From the NCBI RefSeq assembly GCF_008386585.1, contig NZ_VUOB01000085.1, positions 1-64,000 on the forward strand: a stretch of 64,000 nucleotides of DNA. Reading direction: 5' to 3'. Shown here in pieces: positions 14,958 through 24,663 of this stretch. The notes beneath the pieces were generated by a model. That model made no database searches and was not told the DNA's origin. It was given only the letters and a program-made list of their open reading frames with translations. Source of the stretch: Solihabitans fulvus (lineage in GTDB: Bacteria; Actinomycetota; Actinomycetes; Mycobacteriales; Pseudonocardiaceae). A program made the translations under genes and the position numbers. The first letter of the stretch is position 1; each line of letters starts with the position of its first letter.

Positions 14958-15956
14958 CTAACTCGGCTGCCGCAAAGGCAATCCCGCCGCCCGGTAAACC
15001 GCGTCGATCACCGCCATGTTCTTCACCGAGTCCTCCGGCGGCGTCAGCACCGGCTCGCCGCGCAGCACCGCCGCCGTGAACGCATCGAGCTGATAGGCAT
15101 ACGTCGGCCGCTTGCCGAAGTGCTCCGTCCGGTGATGATCCCGCGTGCGCACGGACAACCTGTGCGTGTACTGCGGCGCGATCGGGTTGAACACGCGCAG
15201 TTCGCCGGCCTCGCCGACCACCCGCGCGCTCAGGCGCAGCACGCTCGCCGACCACAGCGACGCGACCAGCGAACCCGTGTGCCCGGCCGGCCACCGCAGC
15301 TTCGCCCGCATGGCGCGGTCGACGCTCGGGCTCCTCAGCCTGGTGCTGGCCTTCGCGACCTGCGGCTCCGTGCCGTCGAACCCGCCGAGCAGCCGCGCGA
15401 TGTGCACCGCATAGCAACCGGCGTCCATCATCGCCCCGCCGGCCAGCGAGAGGTCGTACCGAATGTCGGAGAACTTGGGCAGCGGGAAGCACACCGTCGC
15501 CTCGATGTGCCGGACCATGCCGAGCTCGCCGCTCTCCACGATGTCCCGCATCCGCCGCGCCAGCGGGTGGTACCGGTAGTGGAACGCCTCCATCACGACC
15601 AGCCCGCTGTCCTTCGCCGCCGCGGCGACCGTCCGCGCCTCCTCGGCGTTCGCGGTGAACGGCTTCTCGCACAGCACGTGCTTGCCGGCTTCCAACGCGG
15701 CCAGCGTCCAGCGGCCGTGCAGCCCGTTGGGCAGCGGGTTGTAGACGGCGTCGATCGTCGGGTCGTCCAGCAGCGCCTGGTAGCCCTCGTGCACGCGGCC
15801 GATGCCGTGCTTGTCGGCGAACTCGCGGGCGCGCTGCGGGTCGCGCGCGGCGACGGCCGTCACCTCGGCCGTCCCGTTGTCTCTCGCCGGCTTGATGAGC
15901 GCGTTCGGGGCGATGCGTGCTGCGCCGAGCACGCCGATCCGCACGTGCTCCGCCAT
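14958..15956 (-). CDS. Gfo/Idh/MocA family oxidoreductase
   Basis: The 332-residue NAD(P)-dependent oxidoreductase opens with the Rossmann strand and loop 'RIGVLGAARIAPNALI'. It has the family signature 'GKHVLCEKPFTANAEEA' (Lys in the EKP motif near residue 96) and 'MEAFHYRYHPLARRM'. The C-terminal substrate domain includes 'DAGCYAVHIARLL', which carries the usual catalytic-site His. The sugar or cyclitol substrate is unknown. It is convergent with the small protein gene and divergent from upp. Confidence 0.9.
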   Translation of the reverse strand: MAEHVRIGVLGAARIAPNALIKPARDNGTAEVTAVAARDPQRAREFADKHGIGRVHEGYQALLDDPTIDAVYNPLPNGLHGRWTLAALEAGKHVLCEKPFTANAEEARTVAAAAKDSGLVVMEAFHYRYHPLARRMRDIVESGELGMVRHIEATVCFPLPKFSDIRYDLSLAGGAMMDAGCYAVHIARLLGGFDGTEPQVAKASTRLRSPSVDRAMRAKLRWPAGHTGSLVASLWSASVLRLSARVVGEAGELRVFNPIAPQYTHRLSVRTRDHHRTEHFGKRPTYAYQLDAFTAAVLRGEPVLTPPEDSVKNMAVIDAVYRAAGLPLRQPS

Positions 15957-16045
15957 TGACCCCGTCCTCTCGGTAGGCGTCCGCCGACCTTGATCGTATG
16001 CCGTCCCGGCGCGTGTCGCCCCGTGGACGATTACCGTGTCCGCTT

Positions 16046-16669
16046 ATGGATGTGCTCGTTGTCGACCACCCGCTCGCCAGAGCGCGGCTCACCACCATGC
16101 GGGACGCCCGCACCGACAGTGCCGCATTCCGGGCGGCTCTGCACGAACTGACCGTGATGTTGGTCTACGAGGCCATGCGGGACGCCCCGGTCGCGACCGA
16201 GCGCATCCACACCCCGGTGGCCAGGACGACCGGCCACCGGCTGGCCAAGCCGCCGCTGCTGGTGCCCGTGCTGAGGGCCGGCCTCGGCATGGCCGACCAG
16301 GCGCACAAGTTGATCCCGGACGCGCAGATGGGCTTCGTCGGCCTGGCCCGCGACGAGCACACCCTCAAGCCGACCCCGTACCTGGAGTCGCTGCCGGAGA
16401 GCCTGGCCGACCGCCCGGTGCTGGTGCTCGACCCGATGCTGGCCACCGGCGGCTCGATGGCTTACACGATCCGGCTGCTGACCGACCGGGGCGCCACCGA
16501 CGTGACGGCCGTCTGCGCGCTCGCCGCGCCGGAGGGCATCGCGCACCTCGAGGAGTCCGGGCTGCCGATGCGGTTGGTGACCGCGAGCATCGACGAGCGG
16601 CTGAACGACTCCGGGTTCATCGTGCCCGGCCTCGGCGACGCCGGCGACCGCCAGTACGGCGCGGTCTAA
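16046..16669 (+). CDS. upp: Uracil phosphoribosyltransferase
   Basis: Upp converts uracil and PRPP to UMP. The 207-residue length is typical. Visible motifs are 'MRDARTDSAAFRAAL' at the N-terminus, 'LVPVLRAGLGMADQAHKLIPDA' near 77-98, the PRPP loop 'VLVLDPMLATGGSM' near 130-143, and the C-terminal 'GFIVPGLGDAGDRQYGA' uracil-site segment. ATG 16046 is used; the longer in-frame opening codon adds no family-like residues. It stands alone, divergent from the oxidoreductase, with a hairpin terminator after it. Confidence 0.97.
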   Translation: MDVLVVDHPLARARLTTMRDARTDSAAFRAALHELTVMLVYEAMRDAPVATERIHTPVARTTGHRLAKPPLLVPVLRAGLGMADQAHKLIPDAQMGFVGLARDEHTLKPTPYLESLPESLADRPVLVLDPMLATGGSMAYTIRLLTDRGATDVTAVCALAAPEGIAHLEESGLPMRLVTASIDERLNDSGFIVPGLGDAGDRQYGAV

Positions 16670-16693
16670 GCCGTCTAGATGTGGTGACGGCGG

Positions 16694-16725
16694 AGCGCTC
16701 CCGGGGGGCAATCCCCGGGGGCGCT
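16694..16725. terminator. Bidirectional terminator between upp and the MerR gene
   Basis: A 13-bp stem pairs AGCGCTCCCGGGG (16694-16706) with CCCCGGGGGCGCT (16713-16725), with one T-G pair and a 6-base loop. It lies between convergent stops at 16669 and 16743. Confidence 0.7.
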
Positions 16726-16742
16726 ACGCGGGGTTGCGCTGG

Positions 16743-17486
16743 TCAGTTGGGCTTTGCCCGGAGGCGGCACAGCTCGACCAGCCGTTCCAGGGCGGGCACC
16801 GGCTTCCCGCTCTGCGCCGCCATGATCGTGACCGCGACCAGGGCGTCGAGCGCGAGGATCGGCTTCTTGCCGTCGGTGTCGGGGGCCCTGAGCCCGCCGA
16901 AGCTGTTCACCTCGTCAGCGAGCGCTTCGAGGCGCGGGTCGTCGCGGCTCCAGCCGGCGGCCTGGTCGGCGGTGAGGTAGAGGCGCTGGAAGGCGACGTC
17001 CTCCAGCATCGCCAGCTTCTCCGCCGCCCACCCCGGCACCTGGTCGGGGTACTGCGCCACCAGCAGGATCCACGTGTCGCGCTCGGTCCGCACCGCCTCC
17101 TGGCTGAGCCCGATCTCCCTGACCCGGTCCAGCAGGGCAACGACCTCCTCCGGCAGGAACAGCCGGTCGCCAGCGGACAGCTCGGCGATCCGGCGTCGGC
17201 GCCGTTTCAGGTCGCTGATCTGCTCCTTCAGGTCGGTGTCGATCGCCGCGACCGACGTTGCGAACTGTTCGGGTGAGGCGGCCATCAGCTCGTCGATCCT
17301 GGCCAGCGGGACGCCCGCGTCCGACATCGCCTTGATCCGCACCAGGGTGACCACCGCGTCGGCCCCGTAGCGCCGGTACCCGGAGGCGTCGCGCTCCGGC
17401 TCGGGCAGCAGGCCCCGCTGGTGGTAGTGCCGGATGGCCCGCACGGTCACGCCCAGATAGGTCGCGACCTGGCCGATCGTCAACAT
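16743..17486 (-). CDS. MerR family transcriptional regulator
   Basis: The 247-residue protein begins 'MLTIGQVATYLGVTVRAIRHYHQRGLLPEPERDASGYRRYG', the MerR winged helix (residues 1-70). A coiled dimerisation helix ('DTDLKEQISDLKRRRRRIAEL', about 98-118) and a helical C-terminal domain of about 130 residues follow. No metal-binding Cys pattern is seen, so an organic ligand is more likely. ATG 17486 is used because GGGGGA precedes it. It is divergent from the membrane protein gene with a MerR-type operator between. Confidence 0.9.
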   Translation of the reverse strand: MLTIGQVATYLGVTVRAIRHYHQRGLLPEPERDASGYRRYGADAVVTLVRIKAMSDAGVPLARIDELMAASPEQFATSVAAIDTDLKEQISDLKRRRRRIAELSAGDRLFLPEEVVALLDRVREIGLSQEAVRTERDTWILLVAQYPDQVPGWAAEKLAMLEDVAFQRLYLTADQAAGWSRDDPRLEALADEVNSFGGLRAPDTDGKKPILALDALVAVTIMAAQSGKPVPALERLVELCRLRAKPN

Positions 17487-17520
17487 CTGCTGTCCCCCGG
17501 AACGAAAGTGACGACGAAGC

Positions 17521-17552
17521 TTGACCATGACCCTGCGTCAGGGTTCGACGAT
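17521..17552 (+). promoter_or_regulatory. Candidate MerR operator and promoter
   Basis: The palindrome ACCCTG-CGT-CAGGGT (17530-17544) sits just after a good -35, TTGACC (17521-17526). A weak -10 (GACGAT, 17547-17552) gives a 20-bp spacer. Long spacers with a palindrome inside are typical of MerR-activated promoters. It would drive the membrane protein gene starting at 17559. Confidence 0.55.
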
Positions 17553-17558
17553 CAGCTC

Positions 17559-18578
17559 ATGAACGCGACAGTAACCCCCGGGGAGACCCCCGAAACCGCC
17601 GTCCGCACGACCCGCCTCGGCACGGCGCGCGGGGTGCTGCGGCCCTGGCGCGAGTGGCACCGCCCGCTGATGGTGCACGTGACCCTGATGCTGGCGCTGG
17701 TGCTGGTGTCCTGCGTGGGTCTGCTGGTGGACGGCCGGTCCCTGCTGGACGAGTCGGTGTGGGTGAAGCCGCTGAAGTTCGGCGTCGCCTTCGTGCTCTA
17801 CGCCGGCATGTTGGCGTGGTTGCTCAGCAAACTGCGCAAGGCGAGGCGGCTCGGCTGGTGGACGGGCACCCTGTTCGCGGTGGCCGCGACAGCGGAGGTC
17901 GGGGCCATCACGATCCAGGCGGCGCGCGGCACCGTCAGCCACTTCAACGCCAACCAGAACGACCCGGTCACCCTGGCGCTCACGCCGCTGCTCACCCTCG
18001 GCGTCGCGGTGTTCTTCCTGGCGCAGCTGGTCATCGCGGCGCTGGTGCTGGCCCAGCGGACCGGCGACCGCGCGATGACCAGGGCGATCCGCGCCGGGCT
18101 CGGGCTGGCCACGATCGGCATGCTGACACCGGTCTACTGGATGGTCACCAACGTCCGCGAGCGCACGGTGACCGACGCCAACGGCACGAAGATCACGATG
18201 TACCAGGGGCACGGCATCGGCGACCTGGACGGCCACGGCATGGCCATCACGCACTGGAGCACGACCGGCGGCGACTTCCGCGTGCCGCACTTCGTCGGCC
18301 TGCACGGCATCCAGGCGCTGCTGCTGCTTGTCGCGCTGCTCGGCGTGCTCGCCCGCCGTCGCGCGTGGCTGCGCGAGGAGACGGTGCGCGCCCGGCTGGT
18401 CGGCGTCGCGGCTCTCGGCTACGCCGGGTTGTTCGCGGTGGTCACGTGGCAGGCGGGCCGCGGCCAGTCCCTGATCCACCCGGACGCGGCGACCCTGGTC
18501 GCCTTCGCGACGGTCGTTCTCGGCACGATGGCGGCGGTGTTTGCGGTGGTCAGGGCCGCTGCGCGGCATGGCCGATAG
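17559..18578 (+). CDS. Polytopic membrane protein, probable target of the adjacent MerR regulator
   Basis: The 339-residue protein has about eight hydrophobic helices, the first near 36-58 ('VHVTLMLALVLVSCVGLLV'). A polar loop between helices (about 200-250) contains 'MYQGHGIGDLDGHGM'. I do not recognise the family; there are no transporter or ATP-binding motifs. ATG 17559 lies close behind the MerR operator, which favours regulation by that protein in response to a small molecule. The N-terminal 30 residues are Thr/Pro rich and cytoplasmic by charge. Confidence 0.75.
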   Translation: MNATVTPGETPETAVRTTRLGTARGVLRPWREWHRPLMVHVTLMLALVLVSCVGLLVDGRSLLDESVWVKPLKFGVAFVLYAGMLAWLLSKLRKARRLGWWTGTLFAVAATAEVGAITIQAARGTVSHFNANQNDPVTLALTPLLTLGVAVFFLAQLVIAALVLAQRTGDRAMTRAIRAGLGLATIGMLTPVYWMVTNVRERTVTDANGTKITMYQGHGIGDLDGHGMAITHWSTTGGDFRVPHFVGLHGIQALLLLVALLGVLARRRAWLREETVRARLVGVAALGYAGLFAVVTWQAGRGQSLIHPDAATLVAFATVVLGTMAAVFAVVRAAARHGR

Positions 18579-18624
18579 CCCGGAGGAATGGCCGACCCTG
18601 ATGTCGGCCGATCGGGTCTAGCAC

Positions 18625-18664
18625 TGGTCTAGACCTTGACGTAATGTGGTCTGGACCACAGGGT
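18625..18664 (+). promoter_or_regulatory. Promoter with two DasR-like (dre) sites
   Basis: TGGTCTAGACCT (18625-18636) and TGGTCTGGACCA (18647-18658) are 22 bp apart, two helical turns. They match the 12-bp repeats known from Streptomyces chitinase promoters and the DasR site consensus. They enclose a promoter: -35 TTGACG (18636-18641), 17-bp spacer containing the second site, and -10 CAGGGT (18659-18664). Binding of a GntR-type DasR would block it. Confidence 0.6.
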
Positions 18665-18934
18665 TTGGGAGTGACGATTCCCAGTAGCTAAACCGGAGGT
18701 CGCCGAGGCGGCGGCGGAGTTCCGGTCGGCGTGTCCCTGCACCACGCCGACGGGAAGGGGGCTCCGCCCGCCGTCGGGGACCTCACCACGATCCACCCGG
18801 CCGTGGTCGATGCCTGCGACTCGGCGACGGTCGGGTGTCCAAGCCCCTGCCACACACCAGCGAGCCGCCCGTCTCGGCGGCTCACGGGGTCCGGGGAGGT
18901 CCAGCGGCGGCCGCCTCCCCGGGCCCCCTTTTTT
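18665..18934 (+). ncRNA. Candidate structured RNA or long leader
   Basis: A transcript from the promoter at 18625-18664 would fold into several hairpins before a strong terminator. These are GGTTTGGGA / TCCC...AAACC (18662-18694; its 5' arm starts at the promoter -10, so only part may be transcribed), GTCGGCGTG / CACGCCGAC (18726-18752) and GAGCCGCC / GGCGGCTC (18862-18883). It does not match tmRNA, RNase P RNA, SRP RNA or known riboswitches that I can recognise. A GTG reading frame from 18733 with GC-rich third positions (about 60 codons before the terminator) is an alternative, coding explanation. Nothing else in the 18579-19146 gap looks like a gene. Confidence 0.4.
18886..18934 (+). terminator. 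Strong Rho-independent terminator
   Basis: A 14-bp stem pairs GGGGTCCGGGGAGG (18886-18899) with CCTCCCCGGGCCCC (18914-18927), with one T-G pair. Six T residues follow at 18929-18934. It ends the candidate RNA and lies 213 bp before the protease gene, so the protease needs its own promoter or read-through. Confidence 0.85.
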
Positions 18935-19146
18935 GTATGGAAGTATGAGTACGCGCGGCGGGCGTGCCGACAGGCCGAAACTGCGTTGGGCCGAATTGGT
19001 GCGACTGTTCATCGCCGAGCCGTGTAAACCGCTTCGGATACGTATACTTCGTCACATTAAATACGTGACTGTGGTTGTGGGCCGGCTGTGTCGGCTGTAG
19101 GTTCCTCGCGGGCAATTTCGAAATTGCTTATTTAGGGGGCCTTTTC

Positions 19147-20559
19147 ATGAAATTCAACTTACCCAAACACGGATTGGCTGGCCCGCGCTGGGCGGCCATG
19201 GCCGTTCTGCTCGCGGCGGCGTTCGCCGTCGTCGCTCCTTCGGGCGCTCAGGCTGACCAGCCGGCCAATTCCGCCACGGTCGCCGCGGCGGACCGGGCGG
19301 CAAAGGCCGCCTCGGGTGCTGCGGCGGACAAGGTCGCGGCGGACAGAACCCAGGCGGACAAATCGAACCAGGCGGCCGCCGCCTCGAACGCCAACTCGGC
19401 CACGAACAGGTACCTGGCCGGAATAGACCCCGCCCTGCTGCAACGGCGGGAAACCCTGATGGCCTTCAAGTCCTGGCTCATCGGCGTGCCGGGCATTTCC
19501 GAGGCCGGCTTCGTGGAGTCCGCGAACTACCCGGAGACGTTGTCCACGACCCTGCTCTGGTCGGGTAGGTCAAGCCTTCAGGACGCCGTGCGCGGGGAGG
19601 CGGCACGGCGCGGCATCACCGTGACGTTCAAGTCCGTCAAGTACTCCCGCAAGCAGGTGCAGGAGGCGACGGACCGCGTCTGGGCGAGCGTGCACAGCCC
19701 GGTCTGGAAGGACTTCGTCGTCACCTCCGTGGTGGGGCCGGACCTGACGCACGACGGGATCGTCGTCCGAGGCCACCACCAGGCGAAGGGGGCCGACACC
19801 GCCGCGGCGCAGGCGCAGACCCTGGCGTCGGCCCAGAGCGTGGCGAACGCCGTCGACGACGTCGCGATCGCGCCCGATCCGACGCTGTACGCCACCCGGT
19901 CCACGGACTTCTCCCCGTACAACGCGGGCGGAATGATCCGGGGCTCCGACGGTAGCGGCTGCACGAGTGGGTTCGCGATCTGGCGGAGCGGGTACTCCTG
20001 GACCACCACGGCCCGGCACTGCACCGCCGCGTCGTGGACCGCCTGGGACGCGCCGGGCAACTCCTACGGCAACGCCTACGACACCAGTGCCAGCGGCGGG
20101 CGGATGCTCACCGGCGACGGCTACCAGCTGATGTTCGACGGGGCGTGGAACGACCCGAACGGCTTCGCCAAGACTGTCGTCGGCTTCGCGGACCTGTCCA
20201 TCAACGACTGGGTTTGCAGCAGCGGCGCGAACTCCGGGGTGCACTGCGGAATCCAGGTCGACAACCTCTCGGTGAGCTTCAACGACGGCTTCGGCTCCTT
20301 CTCGACCATCCGGGGACAGCAGCGCGATCCGTCGCAGATCGGCGGCGCGCACGGCGACAGCGGCGGACCAATGCTGGTTCCCTACTCCACCAACAACTGG
20401 ACGACCGTCGGGGCGGCGGGGATGCTTCAGGGCAGCCTCGGGCCGCAGACCTCGTCGTGCGGCTCCCTCCGGATCGCGACCACGTGCGCTTCGGAGATCG
20501 AGTTCTCGTCGATGCGGACGGTCGTCAACGACCTAGGCGCCACGCTCCGAACCGGGTAA
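19147..20559 (+). CDS. Secreted trypsin-like serine protease
   Basis: The 470-residue precursor has a signal peptide (basic start, hydrophobic core 'AAMAVLLAAAFAVVAPS', likely cut after AQA near residue 36). An Ala-rich pro-region (about 37-85) and a prodomain follow. A chymotrypsin-fold domain starts near 260: 'GCTSGFAIWRSG', the catalytic His in 'TTTARHCTA', an Asp further on ('FADLSIND'), and the nucleophile Ser in 'GAHGDSGGPM'. Cys pairs 'GCTSG' and 'RHCTA', and 'SCGS' and 'TTCAS', suggest disulfides. ATG 19147 follows AGGGGG. The leader has lower GC than the body. Confidence 0.92.
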   Translation: MKFNLPKHGLAGPRWAAMAVLLAAAFAVVAPSGAQADQPANSATVAAADRAAKAASGAAADKVAADRTQADKSNQAAAASNANSATNRYLAGIDPALLQRRETLMAFKSWLIGVPGISEAGFVESANYPETLSTTLLWSGRSSLQDAVRGEAARRGITVTFKSVKYSRKQVQEATDRVWASVHSPVWKDFVVTSVVGPDLTHDGIVVRGHHQAKGADTAAAQAQTLASAQSVANAVDDVAIAPDPTLYATRSTDFSPYNAGGMIRGSDGSGCTSGFAIWRSGYSWTTTARHCTAASWTAWDAPGNSYGNAYDTSASGGRMLTGDGYQLMFDGAWNDPNGFAKTVVGFADLSINDWVCSSGANSGVHCGIQVDNLSVSFNDGFGSFSTIRGQQRDPSQIGGAHGDSGGPMLVPYSTNNWTTVGAAGMLQGSLGPQTSSCGSLRIATTCASEIEFSSMRTVVNDLGATLRTG

Positions 20560-20667
20560 CCACGATCAGGCTGACATGTGACACGGATTGCCCCGGCCTC
20601 AGGCTTTGACGTCGCCCTGGGCCGCAGGCCGGGACAATCCCGTTCGGGCGCGATCCCGTTCGCGGAG

Positions 20668-20811
20668 TCAGCGGGACGAACTGGGCAGGTCTGCGCTCGG
20701 GGCGACCGGGCCGACCCGTTGGAACGTCATCGTGTACCCGGTGGTTGTCAGGGTCAGCTGCTCGCCGGCGACGGCCACACCGACGCGCTGACCGGACGCG
20801 ACGCTGTCCAC
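20668..20811 (-). CDS. Possible small protein or gene remnant
   Basis: A GTG at 20811 opens a 47-residue frame, 'VDSVASGQRVGVAVAGEQL' onwards, with a beta-strand rhythm ('GQRVGVAVAGEQLTL', 'GYTMTFQRVG') and actinobacterial codon use. The same frame stays open upstream into the TetR gene and there is no good ribosome site. It may be the C-terminal remnant of a larger protein. Otherwise I see nothing in 20560-20851. Confidence 0.25.
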   Translation of the reverse strand: MDSVASGQRVGVAVAGEQLTLTTTGYTMTFQRVGPVAPSADLPSSSR

Positions 20812-20851
20812 CGCGCTTCTGAACGCGAGTTGGCCGGGTTCCCCTTGGCGG

Positions 20852-21451
20852 CTACGGGGCGCGTCGCTGCCAGCCGTCCGCCTGGGCGCGGAGGGCGCGC
20901 TCGTACATCGGGGCGATCTCCAGGCCGTCCGGGAGGTTTCCGTTGAGCTCCAACGACACCAGCCCGTGCACCAGGCCCCAGGCGGCCAGCGCGATCTGCT
21001 CGGCGGGCTCAGCGACGTAGCGCTCCTCGCGGATCGTCCTGCGCACGGCCTCCAGCAGCGCCCCGAAGGTGTCCGCCGCGTTGACCGTCGACTCCTCGCC
21101 GGGCTCGAAGCCGGGCACGACCTTGCTGAACATGATCGAGTACAGGTGCGGGTCGGCCAGCGCGCTCTCGCGGTAGGCCAACCCGATCTGGATCACGTCC
21201 TCGATCGGGTCGTCGGTGGTCGGCACGGCGGCCAGCCGCGCGCCGAAGCGCCGAAACGCCTCGTTGAACAGTTCCTGCACGAGCGCGGGCTTGCCGCCGA
21301 ACAGCGAGTAGACCGCCGTCGTCGAGGTGTCCACGTCGCCGGCCAGCCGGCGCAGGCTCAGCGCGCCGGGGCCCTCCGCGGACAGCAGTTCACCAGCGCG
21401 GTCCAGCAGTCGGACTCGCAGCGCGTCGTCGTGGGTTTTGGGGCGGGGCAC
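20852..21451 (-). CDS. TetR family transcriptional regulator
   Basis: The 199-residue protein has the TetR helix-turn-helix (about 10-58: 'LLDRAGELLSAEGPGALSLRRL', then 'DVDTSTTAVYSLFGGKPALV') and a ligand-binding helical domain with a C-terminal TetR_C-like 'AAWGLVHGLVSLELNG'. GTG 21451 is chosen because GGAG precedes it and it falls directly before the conserved helix; the longer frame upstream is not family-like. AGCGT-N6-ACGCT just upstream could be its operator. It is divergent from the CopG-like antitoxin gene. Confidence 0.85.
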   Translation of the reverse strand: MPRPKTHDDALRVRLLDRAGELLSAEGPGALSLRRLAGDVDTSTTAVYSLFGGKPALVQELFNEAFRRFGARLAAVPTTDDPIEDVIQIGLAYRESALADPHLYSIMFSKVVPGFEPGEESTVNAADTFGALLEAVRRTIREERYVAEPAEQIALAAWGLVHGLVSLELNGNLPDGLEIAPMYERALRAQADGWQRRAP

Positions 21452-21508
21452 GCTCCGAGCGTATCGCAACGCTGTTTCTAAACCGCTTCGACGGGGTAGA
21501 GCGCGTGA

Positions 21509-21521
21509 TACCACGGTGGTA
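21509..21521. promoter_or_regulatory. Candidate antitoxin operator
   Basis: The perfect palindrome TACCAC-G-GTGGTA lies 11 bp before the CopG-like start. Ribbon-helix-helix antitoxins commonly bind such a site over their own promoter. Confidence 0.6.
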
Positions 21522-21532
21522 CCGTCCAGAGT

Positions 21533-21739
21533 ATGGCCATGACTTTGCGCCTGACCGACGAGGAAAACCAACGTCTCGTCGAATTAGCCGAGGCCGAGGG
21601 TCGCTCCAAGCAGGAAGTCGTGCGTCTCGCACTGGCCGACCGCTGGGCGCGGCTGCACAAGGAAGAACAACTCGGCGAGGTGCTCGGCCGGGTGTTGCCC
21701 AGATATCAGAGCCTGCTTGACCGCCTCGGGTCGGCGTGA
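21533..21739 (+). CDS. CopG-like ribbon-helix-helix antitoxin
   Basis: The 68-residue protein starts with the ribbon 'MTLRLTDEENQRLVELAEAE' and helix 'RSKQEVVRLALADRWARL', the ribbon-helix-helix DNA-binding fold. The C-terminal part (about 48-68) would contact a toxin. ATG 21533 is followed by a second ATG two codons later. The gene lies 10 bp before a Doc-like toxin gene, and a palindrome precedes it, so it is the antitoxin and probable repressor of this pair. Confidence 0.8.
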   Translation: MAMTLRLTDEENQRLVELAEAEGRSKQEVVRLALADRWARLHKEEQLGEVLGRVLPRYQSLLDRLGSA

Positions 21740-21749
21740 GCCACACCTG

Positions 21750-22130
21750 GTGATCACGACCTACCTGGACGCCGGAGACCTGCTGGTGTTGGCAACCGCG
21801 GTGACCGGCGGTGATCTCGTCGTCCGAGATCTTGGCCTGCTCGACTCCGCCGCGCACCGACCGAGGGCCACCGTCCTCGGCGTCGAGGCCTACGACACTC
21901 TCTGGCTCAAGGCCGCGGCCCTGCTCGACTCCATCGTGAGCACGCGCCCGCTCGCCGAGGGCAACTGGCGGCTCGGCTGGGTGGCGGCCGTCACACTCTG
22001 CGACGTCAACGGCTGGTGGATCGACGCCGACGAGGACGAGGCCCTCGACCTGGTGCGCGACGTCGACCGGGGGAACGCCGAGGTCCTCTGGATCGCCGAG
22101 CGACTCGAGGCGTGGAGTCTGCCCAAATAG
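21750..22130 (+). CDS. Fic/Doc-like protein with degenerate active-site motif
   Basis: The 126-residue protein follows the death-on-curing layout: 'YLDAGDLLVLATAVTGGDLVVRD' near the start, 'LLDSAAHRPRATVLGVEAYDTLW', 'KAAALLDSIVS', then the place of the Fic motif. There it reads RPLAEGNWR where active Doc/Fic proteins have HPFxDGNxR. The catalytic His is Arg and the Asp is Glu; the phosphate-loop GN and last Arg remain. GTG 21750 starts it. It may be a decayed or re-purposed toxin. Confidence 0.75.
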   Translation: MITTYLDAGDLLVLATAVTGGDLVVRDLGLLDSAAHRPRATVLGVEAYDTLWLKAAALLDSIVSTRPLAEGNWRLGWVAAVTLCDVNGWWIDADEDEALDLVRDVDRGNAEVLWIAERLEAWSLPK

Positions 22131-22160
22131 CGCGTTTGGGGCATCTCACTGAGTAGTCGG

Positions 22161-22191
22161 TTGACCTGGAGTGCACTCCAGCTTCTACCGT
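22161..22191 (+). promoter_or_regulatory. MerR-type promoter of the merR-AKR operon
   Basis: -35 TTGACC (22161-22166) and -10 TACCGT (22186-22191) are separated by 19 bp. The spacer holds the perfect 14-bp palindrome TGGAGTGCACTCCA (22167-22180). This is the classical MerR-activated geometry. Transcription would begin at about 22198, the GTG itself, so the mRNA is probably leaderless. Confidence 0.75.
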
Positions 22192-22197
22192 CGTCAC

Positions 22198-22595
22198 GTG
22201 ACCTACTCGATCGCCCAGGCAGCCGAGCGCAGCGGACTGTCGATCGACACCCTGCGCTACTACGAACGGATCGGGCTGGTCCAACCGCCGGCCCGGGACT
22301 CCGGGGGACGCCGCAACTACTCCGAGGAGGACCTCGGCTGGTTGGAGTTCCTCACCAAGCTGCGCACCACCGGCATGCCCATCCGGATGATGCGTGAGTA
22401 CGCCCAGGCCAGGCACCGGGGACCGCACACGACGAACCGTCGCAAGCAGATCCTCGTCGAGCACCGGACGTCCGTGCTGGAGCGCATCGCCGAGCTCCAG
22501 TCGTGCCTCGGCGTGCTCAATCACAAGATCACGAACTACGAGCAGTGCGTCGTCGAGAACGACGAGCGGCTCAATCTGCACCAGGAGGCTTCCGC

Positions 22596-22599
<4 letters not shown>
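22198..22599 (+). CDS. MerR family regulator of the aldo/keto reductase operon
   Basis: The 133-residue protein starts 'VTYSIAQAAERSGLSIDTLRYYERIGLVQPPARDSGGRRNYS' (1-43 region), the MerR helix-turn-helix. A dimerisation helix ('EHRTSVLERIAELQSCLGVLNHKI') and a short tail follow. One Cys in the helix and one near 'YEQCVVEN' could be redox-sensitive, but that is a guess. GTG 22198 is at the predicted transcription start. Its ATGA overlap with the first AKR gene shows co-transcription. Confidence 0.9.
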
Positions 22600-23585
<986 letters not shown>

Positions 23586-23636
23586 GCGTTCGCCAACCTA
23601 CCCAGTCGGGTTGAACACGAGTCGGAGTTGAACACC

Positions 23637-24629
<993 letters not shown>

Positions 24630-24663
24630 CCGAGGCGGCGGTTCTCGGCAGGTGTCCCTGAAG

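Noticed and set aside
18665..18934. Known riboswitch (c-di-AMP ydaO type, cobalamin) or housekeeping RNA (tmRNA, 6C RNA, RNase P RNA)
   Set aside because: None of the conserved core sequences I know for these RNAs could be found on either strand, although the region is clearly structured.
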